Shown piece after piece: positions 1 through 10,319 of a stretch of 64,000 bases of DNA; position 1 is the stretch's first letter, and each line of letters begins with the position of its first letter. The stretch comes from Hysterangium stoloniferum (Eukaryota; Basidiomycota; Agaricomycetes; Hysterangiales; Hysterangiaceae). Position numbers and translations under genes: made by a program. The notes beneath the pieces are model-generated. The model saw only the letters and a list, made by a program, of their open reading frames with translations. It was not told the DNA's origin and searched no databases. The stretch spans positions 248,001-312,000 of the forward strand of contig WHVD01000094.1 of assembly GCA_015178975.1 (NCBI GenBank). The letters are read 5' to 3'.

Positions 1-6
1 GTTATG

Positions 7-726
7 TGTTAAGAACTGGAAACTGACTAATGTCGGTGGCCGACAGGGACCGATCGGAAGGACTTGGCTTCAGCTTATGGGCTGCGCCCTCGCAAATATC
101 CGCAGGATGTCCTTAAATTTCGGGCGGGCGAAGACTAGTCCTAGTGAGTACCTTTCGGCGTGATACCGATCGGAATCGAAGGACAAGTCAAGCGTCGGGC
201 CAAGGGGTCGGGGCCGGGAGTGGGCGAGCGCACGCGAAGGCAGATGGGGGAAGTCTTAGTATGAGACTGATACAGGTGTATGAGGGTATTCTGAGTCGAT
301 ATTCTGATTGTCTAGTAACTACAATTACAGCGGGTTCATATACAAGTAACAGGCGTCTGGAAAATACTAATGGGGAGAAGGGCGGAACACGGTATTAACA
401 ATAAGCTTGACTAGGAACGGGAAGTTTATGATTAGTTCGGAGGCCGATGATAACCGAGAGTGGGATTACGATAAAAGGAAATGGTTCGAGGACTACAAAT
501 ATAGATAGACATATGCGAAACATAAGATTGAACGGATCAACATAATAAAGGGGACGTATCAAAGTTTGACCAGACAATACGAGTTATTTGACGTGGGCGT
601 AAATGGAGTTTGATCTTCGCGAAACATTCGTCAGCTTCGGGGCCGATGGTTTCCGAGAGGATGACTTGAAACGTTGACAAGTGGCGATAACCTCGGGGCC
701 GATAGGGTTGCGACACGGTCGTAACA
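7..726 (-). repeat. 3' LTR of gypsy family A
   Basis: It is 720 bp with the same ends as 7008-7727 and about 99.4 percent identical to it by eye. It is preceded (on the minus strand) by a purine-rich tract and flanked at 2-6 by the target duplication TTATG. Confidence 0.95.
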
Positions 727-741
727 GTATCTCCCCTTTTG
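727..741 (-). other. Polypurine tract of gypsy family A
   Basis: The minus strand reads CAAAAGGGGAGATAC immediately before the 3' LTR, the expected plus-strand primer position. Confidence 0.7.
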
Positions 742-838
742 GCCGAAATCCCAAGGAGGCCGAAAATCTAGATCCCGTACGTAAAAACTTGTCGGGTACG
801 GCTGGGTGTGTCAAACATCATGTGACTCGGCAAAAGTT

Positions 839-899
839 TGCATATAAAAGTTTGAGAGTTCCTGGCGCTTGAAATTCCACTTCCCTTCCTCTAACCACC
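839..899 (+). promoter_or_regulatory. Putative promoter and leader of the antisense gene
   Basis: A TATA-like stretch (catataaaag, 840-849) is followed by a pyrimidine-rich segment (ttccacttcccttcctctaa) and an ACCACC context directly before the ATG at 900. It lies about 115 bp beyond the 3' LTR, inside the retroelement and on the opposite strand. Confidence 0.5.
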
Positions 900-1887
900 A
901 TGACCATAGGCTCGGGGTCAAAGCCCTTCCCGGTTAGGTTAACAGTTGCACCCATGTCGGCGCCGAGTGGTACGGCGAACGCGAAAGAGCGTCGGCGTAT
1001 ACTCGAGCAGAAGAAAAAGGCGCGTGAAGAGGAGGAGCGGAAAGAGAAGGAGGAGTTGGCGGCCATCGAGGCCGAGGAAAAGAAACAGGCAGCAGAAGAG
1101 GCCGCACGCAAGCACTGGGAAGCAGTGCTTGCAAAGAACAAGCAGCAGGAGGCCGATCGGGCTCGGGAGGAGGCGGCGAAAAAGAAGCGGGAGGGAAAAG
1201 TGAGTCGGCTCTGGTGTCTTTTGCGAACCTTACTGACAATATCTGTTAGCGCAAGGCTGCAACGCCTTCGGAGTCCGATGACGAAGAGGGAGAGGAGGAC
1301 GAGGAGGATGCACCGGGGCCGTCGAGCCCCAAGGTGGGTTCGGTTTCCTAAAATAAAACTTCCTAAATAATTTTTTTTTTTTTTTTTTATAGAAACAAAA
1401 GCAGGCCCCCAAGGCGGGGCCCGAAAATGACCCCAAGTGCAATCGGTGCACGAAACGGGGTCGAACCTGTCATCCCCGGACCAATGGTCGGGGCCGCACT
1501 TGTCAAGAGTGCGCTGATCAGAAGCTTGGGTGTGTTTTCCCGGGGGCTGATGGCTCATTCCAGGAGCGACAGGCCGATGCTCTAGAAGAGCAAAACCGCC
1601 TCATGCGGACCTATTTCTCGGAGACGAGCCGGTACCGATATGAGATGTTGCGACAACAAGGGCTCATAACTGAGCAATTGCGACTCTTGGGCGTCGGGCT
1701 GGAGAAACAGACCAGTGTTATCGAGTCTCTCGGTGGTCAACTTGAGCAGTATTTGGAAGTCTCGAGTTGCGGTGGGCATGAAATTGGGGTTTCGGAGAAG
1801 GTCGGTGGTGTGGTATCGGTGGCTGTCGGTGCGGAGGAGGGTTCGGAGGTCGGAGAGGAGGGAGAAGTTGTAGAGGGAGAAAATTAG
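900..1887 (+). CDS. Spliced antisense gene in the gypsy element: coiled-coil and Zn2Cys6-like protein
   Basis: Proposed model: join(900..1199,1250..1333,1393..1887), 292 aa. Both introns (50 and 59 bp) begin GTGAGT or GTGGGT, end TAG, and keep the frame. The protein has a highly charged Lys/Glu/Arg helix (about residues 28-100, probable coiled coil) and an acidic linker (about 105-120). Cysteines at 144, 147, 154, 165, 168 and 175 give C-X2-C-X6-C-X10-C-X2-C-X6-C, the spacing of fungal Zn(II)2Cys6 DNA-binding clusters. A second helical segment and a Gly/Glu/Val-rich acidic tail follow. The gene sits between the end of pol and the 3' LTR, transcribed against gag-pol. The start has a good context (ACCACCATG); a second in-frame ATG at 954 is possible. 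Function is unknown: regulation of the element or of host genes, or a captured host gene, are all inference. The minus-strand ORF over the same bases (818-1558) is a low-complexity shadow. Confidence 0.7.
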
Positions 1888-1984
1888 ATAGTGAAATATA
1901 TCGGTTTTTCTTTTTAAAACAAACAAATCATAGCGTGAAAACATAAGGCATAGTCGGAAAAAGGTCGGGTACCGCGTGATAGAC

Positions 1985-4900
1985 TTATAAGGAATTGAGA
2001 GGACCGGGTTTGTTCGGATAAGCTTGGTGAAACCCTAAAACGATTTCCGAGGCATTACCGAGCTCTGTAGCTAGGATCCATGAAGTTTCTTCATCTGTAC
2101 CTTCATAGCCAGCCCATTTGACCAAATAAAGTAATTTGCATGAGCGTTGGCGATTGTCGATTTTTGAGTCTAGGATTTCTGATATCTCGAATTCGGGTTC
2201 CCCATCAATAATCACGGGTGGAGGTGGTGGCTGTATGCGATCCGGTATATTGTTAGGAACACAAGGTTCTAACATAGATACATGAAATACCGGGTGCACT
2301 GCACGCATGTTGTCGGGGAGCCGAAGCGTCCATGAAAGTGTGCCGGCTTGTGCTATAACTTCAAAAGGACCTAAATATTTTTCAGAGAGCTTCTTAGAAG
2401 GTCTAGTAGTTCGGAAAAACTCGGCTTTAACGAATACTTGGTCTCCGATCTTGAAATCAGGAGGTGGAAGTCGGTTTTTATCTGCAGACCGTTGGTATCG
2501 TTCTTGAGCCATTGCGATAGTTTTACGAAGTTCTTGATGTAGCTCGTCGAGGTTTGTAACAAAGTCTTGAGCACGGGCGGATGCGAGATCGCGTTCCGGG
2601 TGGATTGCGATGTTGGGGTTGTAGCCTTTATTTGCGAAGAAAGGCGAAATGCCAGTAGTGGCATTCGGTGCGTTGTTGTATGCGAATTCGGCCAGCGGTA
2701 GTAGTTATTTCCAATTGTCTTGTTGATAGTTGCAATAGACACGGATGTATTGCTCCAAGGTTTGATTCATGCGTTCGGTTTGTCCATCGCCTTCCGGGTG
2801 ATAGCCCGAAGTGAAATGTAACTTCATGTCTAGTGCTTTTCCGAGTGACCTAAAGAAGTGAGAGACAAACTCGGATCCGCGATCGGATGTGACATGCGAC
2901 GGAACGCCATGCTTGGAAAATACGTGGGTGACGAATAATTCAGCTAACTGTACAGATGTTATCGTGTCATATGTTGGAATGAAAATACTTTGCTTTGAGA
3001 GCCGATCCACAACAACTAGGATTGCTGTGTGACCTTCGGATGCCGGTAGGTGCTCGATAAAATCCATAGAGATCGAGTTCCAGGGTTTTTCCGGTATCGG
3101 TAATTGTTTGAGTAGGCCATATGGTTTGTGTCGCTGTGATTTAGAGCGTAAACACGTAGTACAGGATTTACAATAGTGCTTAACAAAATCTCGGATGCCG
3201 GGCCATGTATATTCTCTTCTAATGAGTGAGAGGGTCTTATTGAGGCCGAAATGTCCTGAGATTGGGTGGTCGTGCTTATGTTGTAGGATTCGCAGCCGAA
3301 GGGTGTCGGAATCCGGTACATAAATGCGATTGTCAAGTCGAATGAAACCTTGTGAGTCTAATGACCATCGGGGCTGATCGGGGTCGGACGGGTTATCGAG
3401 GTGTGCTTTGGTGACTGGGTCTAATGGAATTGCCGATAGTATGTCTTGATGTAACTTTTCGGTATCCATAAGGATAACACTTCGCAAGACTGGATGAATG
3501 AGGTAAGTGGCTCGGATAGACGCGGACAGTTGTTCCGATGAAAACATAGGTTTGAAATTATGCGGATTAACTGTGGCGTAGTCGCTACTCCCCTCTTTAG
3601 GATAGACGTCCCATCGTCTAGTCATAGCGTCGGGTTTTCCACCAAGGCGGCCGGGACGGAAGCGAATTACCATGTTGAAAGCGGAGAGGTATTCGGACCA
3701 TCGAGCTTGTCGACGGGTGAGAAGTTTTGTGGTTGAAAAGTAAACTAAATTTTTGTGGTCTGTAATAACATCTACCGGGTGGGCCGAGCCCTCCAAATAA
3801 TGTCGCCATGTCTTGAAAGCTTCAAATATTGCGAGTAATTCCTTATCGTGAACGTCGTAGTTGAGTTCGGGCGCCGAAAATGTGCGAGACAGAAAAGCTA
3901 CTGGGTGTACTTCACCATCGGTGTCCAGAATGGACAATATCGCGGCAAGCGCATAGTCCGAAGCATCAGTTTCCACGATGAGTTGAACGTCGGGTTTCCA
4001 GTGCGACAAAATAGGGGCGGATGTAAACGCACTTTTCAATTCCTGGAATGCCGATCGGCATTCTTCGGAGAAATTCCACGGGGTGTCTTTGCGAGTAAGA
4101 CGAGTGAGCGGAACGGTAATTTTTGAGTAATTGTGAATGAAACGGCGATAAAAATTGGCGAAGCCTAAAAAGGATTGAATATCTTTAACCTTTCGGGGTT
4201 CCGGCCAATCTTGAATGACTTGAATTTTAGCGTCGTCCATGCGGAGACCATCGGGTCCCATCATGAAGCCTAAGTATTCAACCGTGTCGACATCAAAAGA
4301 ACATTTTTTACCATTCGCAAAAAGACCATGTTTTCGGAGTCTTCGGAGGACTTCACGGACGTGTTCATCATGAAGTGTAGGGTCTTCGGAGAAGATGAGG
4401 ATGTTGTCTAGGTACACAATGACAAAGACGTCAAGGAGGTCGGAAAAGACGTCGTTGATAAAACGTTGAAAGACCGACGGAGCGTTGGTGAGGCCGAAAG
4501 GCATTACTAACCATTCAAAGGAGCCATAGCGAGTGCGAAAAGCCGTTTTCCATTCGTCGCCTTCGGCGATCCGAACCAAATGATAGGCGTGTTTGAGATC
4601 TATCTTTGTATAAATTCGGGCCTTCCGAGGGGCGTCGAGTAAATCGGAGATTAATGGTAATGGGTACTTGTCTTTTCGAGTAATCGCGTTTAGTCCTCGA
4701 AAGTCAACGCAAAGTCGAAGGGAACCGTCTTTTTTCCGAACGAATAGGACAGGGGCTCCATAGGGAGACTTTGAGGGTCGGATAAAACCTATAGCCAAAT
4801 GTTCATCCAAGAAATCTCGGATAGCCGATAATTCGGACTGCGAGAGAGGATAAACTGGGCCTAGGGGCGGATGTGAACCATCTTCAATATCAATTTTCAA

Positions 4901-5797
4901 ATCGTAAGGCCTATGAGGGGCGAGTCGATCGGCTTTTTGTTTACTGAAGACATCTGCAAATTCATGGTATTTTTTAGGAACACCTTCTAAATCTGCGATC
5001 GGTTCGGTCACCGGGGATGCAAAGCGACCGGTGACTTCGTCAACTTTAAGATTGACTGTAAATGCTCGGGAGCCGTCCAGCTTGATGGCTCTCATAAAAG
5101 CTGCGGCGTTTATTAGAGAGACGGGCGGCGAAGAGCTCGGATTTGCCACGGGGGCCGGAGGTGCTGTAGAGGCCACATTTGCCGAAACAGGCGGAAACGG
5201 ACCAGTCGTATCGGGTGCCGACGGGGTTCGGAAATGGATACTGCCCAATACCCAATCAATCAACGGATTGTAGCGGGTGAGCCAGTTATGTCCTAGAACC
5301 ACGGAGCAGCTCGAGTCCAACTGTGTTACAAAAAATGTAACTGTCTGAAAAGTTCCACACGGGAACCGAAGTCGGAGTTCGCAGGTTTGCGAGATTACGG
5401 AGTTTGAGGTACCATCAAAAAGTCGGAGCGGAATCGGATCTATTGCATAGGTTTTCAACTGATTTTTTCTGGAAAAACTTGTATCTATAAAACAATGGGT
5501 TGAACCTGAATCTATGAGAGCTCGAAAAGTGAAACTCCCGAGAGGTTCCGAAGTAAGATTTATGAACAAAGAATTAGGATCATACAATGCGGATGCGTTA
5601 AGATGACAATTTTCCGGTGTGCGAGGAGATTCAACGCAACTCTCCAACCGCACGGAATCCAGAGAGTTGCTTAATCTTTTTTCGACTCGGCAGCCGGCTT
5701 GGCCGGTTGTGAGGTCGTGGCCATATTGGCCGATCGGGCTTTTGTGGCTTTTGGGCATGCAGCGACTCGGTGTCCGGGATCTGCACACAACAAACAA
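1985..5797 (-). pseudogene. pol: Gypsy A pol: protease, RT, RNase H, integrase, chromodomain, with one nonsense codon
   Basis: One frame is open from 5797 to 1985 except for an in-frame TAA at 2707-2705, within the integrase after QQDNWK. In order it encodes a retropepsin (DSGSTHCFID), reverse transcriptase, RNase H (TDAS and the DHK region), an HHCC zinc-binding integrase N-terminus, and an integrase catalytic core (MDFIEHLP, SDRGSEF, GQTERMNQ). After the stop come the integrase C-terminal region and a chromodomain near the end (LYLVKWAGY). The chromodomain marks it as a chromovirus. The RT active site reads YLDN instead of YxDD (codon GAC changed to AAC, a CpG transition). Pol lies in the -1 frame relative to gag and overlaps its end by about 127 bp, so expression would need frameshifting. 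Both lesions should disable the protein unless supplied in trans. Confidence 0.9.
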
Positions 5798-6969
5798 AGG
5801 TTGTTGTCCATTCGGCGTTGCTTTTCCTGTGGTAGGAGCTTGCCATCGGAGCCGAGTTTGCCAGTTAAGTCGGGTTTGTCTTTGTCTTGAGATTTATTCG
5901 ACTGTTTGCCCTTGCCTTTTTTGTCGTTAGACCCTTTGTTTTCGGACTTCTTATCGGAAGTCGAGTTGCCAGTGTTATTGGTGTTTTGATTACCAGACTT
6001 GTTGGCATTCTTGTTGTCCGATGATTTTTTGTCCGACGGGTTTTCGCGACTGATTTCCGAACGTCGTTCCCAGTATCGAGCGTCTGCGTTTTGGGCTTTC
6101 AGGCGCATGAGAGGGAGGGTTTTCGGCTTGCCGGTCTCTCCTTTGGAGACTTCGTCTTTGAGGCGAGATGGAAGGCCGGAGTAAAACTGGTAACGGAGGG
6201 CCGAATCGCCCCAGTCGCAACGCGCGGCGAGGTTGTTGAACTGGACGATATAATCGGTGATGCGCTGAGTGTCTTTCATTTTGAGATTAGAAAGCGCGGT
6301 TTCGGCATCGCCGGTTTGGTCGTAGGGGCCGAAGTTGGTTTCGAGTTCCTCGACAAAGGCATCCCAATCGTGGAGCCAATCGGGGTCTTCAGAGGTGAGG
6401 CCAGAAAATGCGGGTTCAAACCAGGCTGCTGCGGAATCCTTAAGGTATGAGAGTGCAAAGTTTACCTTTCGGTCATCCGTTGCGAATGCAGCCGGGCGGT
6501 CCCGAAAGTTGAATCGACATTGCATAAGGAATGTCGGCAATTTCTTCGGGTTTGAGCCAGTAAATGGCTCGGGTTTGTTGACTCGGGTTTGCCCAGGTTC
6601 CTTTTCCTTGATATTGCTTTTAAGGAATTCATTAAGGGATCCTAGTGTACCTGAAAACAATTCCCATGTTTCTTCAGGGTCGAGAGCCGGTTTCTTCTTT
6701 GCAGACTTCTTGGAGCCACTAGCCTGAGGTTGGTCGCCATCCTCGGGTTCGTGTTCCGAAACTGGTTGATTGTTAATCTCCTCAGTTGCTTCGGGATCGG
6801 TTGCTTCAGTTACTTCTTCAGCATCGCCGGTAATCTCCTCAAAGCGAGATTCTTCGGAGGTTTCTGGTAGCGGAGTTTTCTGAGTAGCTCGGGCTGTATA
6901 CAGAAAAGGAGACTTGAGAGTGGAAGATTCTGCTTCGCCGCTAGGCTTGGCATTTTTCCTCGGAGGCAT
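5671..6969 (-). CDS. gag: Gypsy A gag polyprotein
   Basis: 432 aa from ATG at 6969 (MPPRKNAKPS). An acidic N-terminal region (about residues 1-140) is followed by a retrotransposon gag capsid domain (about 150-290; motifs FRDRPAAFA and WFEPAFSG). A Ser/Asn/Lys-rich linker and one CCHC zinc knuckle near residue 395 (CLLCADPGHRVAAC, C-X2-C-X4-H-X4-C) complete it. The same start and capsid motifs recur in the decayed gypsy families B (29.9-31.1 kb) and C (12.6-13.2 kb). The frame is intact. It would form the virus-like particle and bind element RNA. Confidence 0.92.
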   Translation of the reverse strand: MPPRKNAKPSGEAESSTLKSPFLYTARATQKTPLPETSEESRFEEITGDAEEVTEATDPEATEEINNQPVSEHEPEDGDQPQASGSKKSAKKKPALDPEETWELFSGTLGSLNEFLKSNIKEKEPGQTRVNKPEPFTGSNPKKLPTFLMQCRFNFRDRPAAFATDDRKVNFALSYLKDSAAAWFEPAFSGLTSEDPDWLHDWDAFVEELETNFGPYDQTGDAETALSNLKMKDTQRITDYIVQFNNLAARCDWGDSALRYQFYSGLPSRLKDEVSKGETGKPKTLPLMRLKAQNADARYWERRSEISRENPSDKKSSDNKNANKSGNQNTNNTGNSTSDKKSENKGSNDKKGKGKQSNKSQDKDKPDLTGKLGSDGKLLPQEKQRRMDNNLCLLCADPGHRVAACPKATKARSANMATTSQPAKPAAESKKD

Positions 6970-6994
6970 GTTTAGACGGAAAATGCGAGTGTGA

Positions 6995-7007
6995 AATCAG
7001 AATATAC
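6995..7007 (-). other. Primer binding site, self-priming type
   Basis: Directly after the 5' LTR the minus strand reads GT then ATATTCTGATT. It does not begin with TGG, the complement of a tRNA CCA end. The 11 nt at 7005-6995 are the reverse complement of the inferred RNA 5' end at 7310-7300. This is the arrangement known from Tf1/sushi-type self-priming chromoviruses. Confidence 0.7.
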
Positions 7008-7727
7008 TGTTAAGAACTGGAAACTGACTAATGTCGGTGGCCGACAGGGACCGATCGGAAGGACTTGGCTTCAGCTTATGGGCTGCGCCCTCGCAAATAT
7101 CCGCAGGATGTCCTTAAATTTCGGGCGGGCGAAGACTAGTCCTAGTGAGTACCTTTCGGCGTGATACCGATCGGAATCGAAGGACAAGTCAAGCATCGGG
7201 CCAAGGGGTCGGGGCCGGGAGTGGGCGAGCGCACGTGAAGGCGGATGGGGGAAGTCTTAGTATGAGACTGATACAGGTGTATGAGGGTATTCTGAGTCGA
7301 TATTCTGATTGTCTAGTAACTACAATTACAGCGGGTTCATATACAAGTAACAGGCGTCTGGAAAATACTAATGGGGAGAAGGGCGGAACACGGTATTAAC
7401 AATAAGCTTGACTAGGAACGGGAAGTTTATGATTAGTTCGGAGGCCGATGATAACCGAGAGCGGGATTACGATAAAAGGAAATGGTTCGAGGACTACAAA
7501 TATAGATAGACATATGCGAAACATAAGATTGAACGGATCAACATAATAAAGGGGACGTATCAAAGTTTGACCAGACAATACGAGTTATTTGACGTGGGCG
7601 TAAATGGAGTTTGATCTTCGCGAAACATTCGTCAGCTTCGGGGCCGATGGTTTCCGAGAGGATGACTTGAAACGTTGACAAGTGGCGATAACCTCGGGGC
7701 CGATAGGGTTGCGACACGGTCGTAACA
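7008..7727 (-). repeat. 5' LTR of gypsy family A
   Basis: It is 720 bp with TG...CA ends and near-identical to 7-726. It holds the TATA box and the inferred RNA start (7300-7343) and the conserved LTR box near 7059-7094. All four differences from the 3' LTR are CG versus TG or CA. Confidence 0.95.
7300..7343 (-). promoter_or_regulatory. LTR core promoter and inferred self-primer RNA 5' end
   Basis: On the minus strand a TATA box (TATATGAA, 7343-7336) lies 33 nt upstream of AATCAGAATAT (7310-7300). That 11-mer is perfectly complementary to the primer binding site next to the LTR, as expected if RNA starts here and primes itself. The block is conserved in the other A-type LTRs near 40.1 kb and 52.85 kb. 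The start site is inferred. Confidence 0.65.
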
Positions 7728-7732
7728 TTATG

Positions 7733-7926
7733 CTTTGATACGTCCCCTTCCATTATGATGATCCGTTTTACTCTATGTTTCACATATGCCCATATATACC
7801 TGTAGCCCGTGGACTATTCCCTTTTCTCGTAATTCCGCTCTCGGCTAAATCTCGGCTTCCGAACTTATCGTAACTTTCCGGTTCCTAGTCAAGCTTATTT
7901 GTCAATGCCGTTTTCTGCTCTTAACA
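7733..7926 (+). repeat. Fragment of an older A-type LTR interrupted by the young gypsy
   Basis: Immediately after the TTATG target duplication the sequence resumes as an A-type LTR in plus orientation (ctttgatacgtcccc ... ctcttaaca), matching the 39.85-40.0 kb copy. It lacks the middle and promoter part. The partner piece would lie to the left of position 1, outside the window. Confidence 0.7.
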
Positions 7927-8087
7927 GGATCATGTCGTGCCCAAGGTTGATTACCAGTATATGTACATCCGAATGTTGGAGGAATCTCTTAATGGAGTCA
8001 TGCCAAATCTATCATTTGCATACTTTACTCTAATGGGCCAGTTGAGGTGAAATCCGGTTGAGGTAAAATCAGAGGAAGCTCCATAAA

Positions 8088-8880
8088 ATGGTTTTGGAGG
8101 TGCTTTACCCTTATAATAATTCAATTCAGGTGCCCAATTCACCCATCTCCATGACTAATTCATTTGTTCGCAACCTAAATGGGTCTCCTGATACTCACTT
8201 CTTCCATTTGCTCAATCGTCCTGTTGTTTTGCAAGACTTCCTGTTAGATATGAGGATGCAAGTTATAGATCACTTTCAGGAAAAGGGGATTGAAGTCTGC
8301 ACTCCCTTCCATCAGCCTCAGCCACATCGGCCTTTGAATACGATTGAAATTGAGAGAGGCCCTACACCCCACCAGGGGATTCATCGCTCTCATGTCGCAT
8401 TCGAAAGAATTTCGGATAATCCCAACTTCGGTGATGAATAACCCACAATTAGGAATTGATCGGTCGCCAACAGGGGTCGACCGACCTTCTCTACTGCATT
8501 CACTGAGGGTATAGCTGGTCAGGTTGCTAGTCGAGGATCGCTGAATCCAGACGATCCCCACCATTCCCTGCTGATCTCCTCAAATCCCTTTCTGCCACCA
8601 GGAGGACCCCCTAGCAGTTCATCCGGGAGTTCTAATAATTCAGACTATGGAGGGAATTCAGGACATGGGGGGCATCACGGTGGAGTACCTAACTCCCCCT
8701 TTCAAAATCCGATGCAGTCTCGAGTCAGTGTGCTTATCGATGACTTACCTAAGGATAAGAAGATCGCTCTTAACACCAACGACATCAAGATAAAATGGTC
8801 TGACCTTCCCAAATATGATGGAACTCAATCCAAGGCTTTGGACTACATCATGGATATTGTAAGGTATCTGGCTATTTACT
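8088..8880 (+). pseudogene. Decayed gag-like sequence
   Basis: A 117-codon ORF (8088-8441) is followed by shifted, coding-like sequence to about 8858 (WSDLPKYDGT, then ALDYIMDI). The reading continues in spirit at 10.3 kb, where gag-like sequence precedes a zinc-knuckle remnant and a retropepsin. I infer an old LTR-retroelement gag split by about 1.2-1.4 kb of non-coding sequence. Not matched to a named family. Confidence 0.35.
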
Positions 8881-10319
8881 CTCTCAAATAGTTAACAAAC
8901 ATTGACACGGCAAGGGATTCAAGAAATAAACAAATAAAGGTCCAGTAATTTAAATACTGATAGATTAATTAGCTGTGCTATTAAGCTTAAACAACTAAAG
9001 TCAATATTTGTTTGGTCTCTTGACAAATTCAGATGAACCTGTAGTGACATACTCTATGAAAGTTAAGTTCTCCTTGAGAATAAAGGTTTGGGAGCTGAAT
9101 GTATGCACAATAAGTCGGTGGAAACTTGTCATAAGCCTTCGCTTTCTTGTAGCCTTTTAGTATACTATTTATAAAGATTTAACAAGCTGTTAAATAATTT
9201 ATAAATAAAGAGGTTGTCCGAGAGTCGAATATCCAAGTGTTTGTTTAAAGATCAATTAACTGTGCTGCTAAAGTGGACTCTTGAATAACCTAAATGGGCA
9301 GGGATTTCAGTAATAAGAATTTAGATTTACTTAAGTGAGTAAGCCTAAAGGTTTCCAGGAAGCTGAGGGAACTTAGATGAATTAGCTAAGTTCAAGAGTG
9401 CTGACAAAGTGTTCAAGATTCTGCAAGTGTAGGTACTTGCAGTTAGATATCAGACTAAGGCTATTATTGTCCTTAGGATGATTAGATAAGCTTCTGAGCT
9501 GGTGCTGTTGATAGTAGTAAAGTAAAGTGATTTTATTCAAGATTTAGGCCTCCTTTTATACATGTAGAGAGTTCTGCTTAATAATATCTAAATAACTAAT
9601 TAGGAAACTTTTAGAAGCTTCTAAGAAGTTTCCATAATTCCGCTATGATATCATACTCCTCACCTGACTCGAAGATCCGAGCCAGTCAAGTCAGAAAATA
9701 AGTCTGGGATGGCCGAAAGTGGAAGCAAAATAGGCCAGGTGGCCAAAACAGAAATAAACCCAGCTGGGTGGCTGCAAAAACTATTCGCGACAATTTGTGA
9801 ACGTGTCGTCACGTCATCGTCATGTGATGTCACGTCATCACGTGATAATAATGTGCATATATCTAGTAATATAATGTAATAAAAACCTGGCTGCCCAAAA
9901 CTAGATAACCCGGCTTTATTATCATTTTTTTTCGACTGCTCTAGGCTTCGATTATGTAATGTGACATCATTTGAAGCCTCGAGTATGCAAAGTTAAAAGG
10001 AAATAGCCATATTCTTTGAATAATAAATAAAATAAAATAAAATAAAATAAATAGAAATAAATCCTGGAAAATTAAGGGTAAATTTGTGAAGATATACTAG
10101 ATACATCACCGATATCATGAGTCTCTTGGAGATATCAGACTCCATGAGCATGTTGTTAGGAGTCGCTCTGCCAAGATGACTCACTGGCAATGCCAAGGTC
10201 TGGTGAAGCACCCTGGACCGTGAACATCACACTGAATTCAGTCAATCTCACAGATCGTTCCTTTGGGGCATCGTAGAGGGATTACTTGGAACTCATTGGC
10301 ATTAATCCTTAGCCTTAGA
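8881..10319. other. Non-coding stretch between gag-like blocks
   Basis: No convincing coding sequence is present. It is AT-rich, with an (aaaat)n microsatellite at about 10017-10050 and a cluster of short cgtcacgtcat-type repeats near 9806-9845. It may be an insertion in the gag-like remnant, but I found no clear termini or target duplication. Confidence 0.4.

Larger units (their letters stand above)
7..7727 (-). mobile_element. Ty3/gypsy chromovirus, family A, structurally complete
   Basis: Two 720-bp LTRs (7-726 and 7008-7727) bound the element; both start TGTTAAG and end GTAACA in plus-strand reading. The 5-bp target duplication TTATG is present at 2-6 and 7728-7732. Transcription runs on the minus strand: 5' LTR at 7008-7727, primer binding site, gag, pol (protease, reverse transcriptase, RNase H, integrase, chromodomain), a non-coding tail that carries an extra plus-strand gene, a polypurine tract, then the 3' LTR at 7-726. 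The LTRs differ at only four positions that I could find, so insertion is recent. It landed inside an older A-type LTR of the opposite orientation (7733-7926). Pol has a nonsense codon and an altered RT active site, so this copy is probably not autonomous. Confidence 0.95.

Noticed and set aside
818..1558. Long minus-strand ORF (246 codons) opposite the antisense zinc-cluster gene
   Set aside because: Its product is low-complexity (Phe/Ser/Ala-rich), the mirror of the Lys/Glu-rich helix, and it ignores two well-formed introns on the other strand.
2371..2742. Separate ORF at the integrase end of gypsy A
   Set aside because: It is another frame over the interrupted pol sequence; the true continuation is the pol frame after the TAA.
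9806..9845. Clustered cgtcacgtcat motifs as a CREB/ATF-type regulatory array
   Set aside because: Imperfect local repeats with no adjacent gene; not enough to call a regulatory site.
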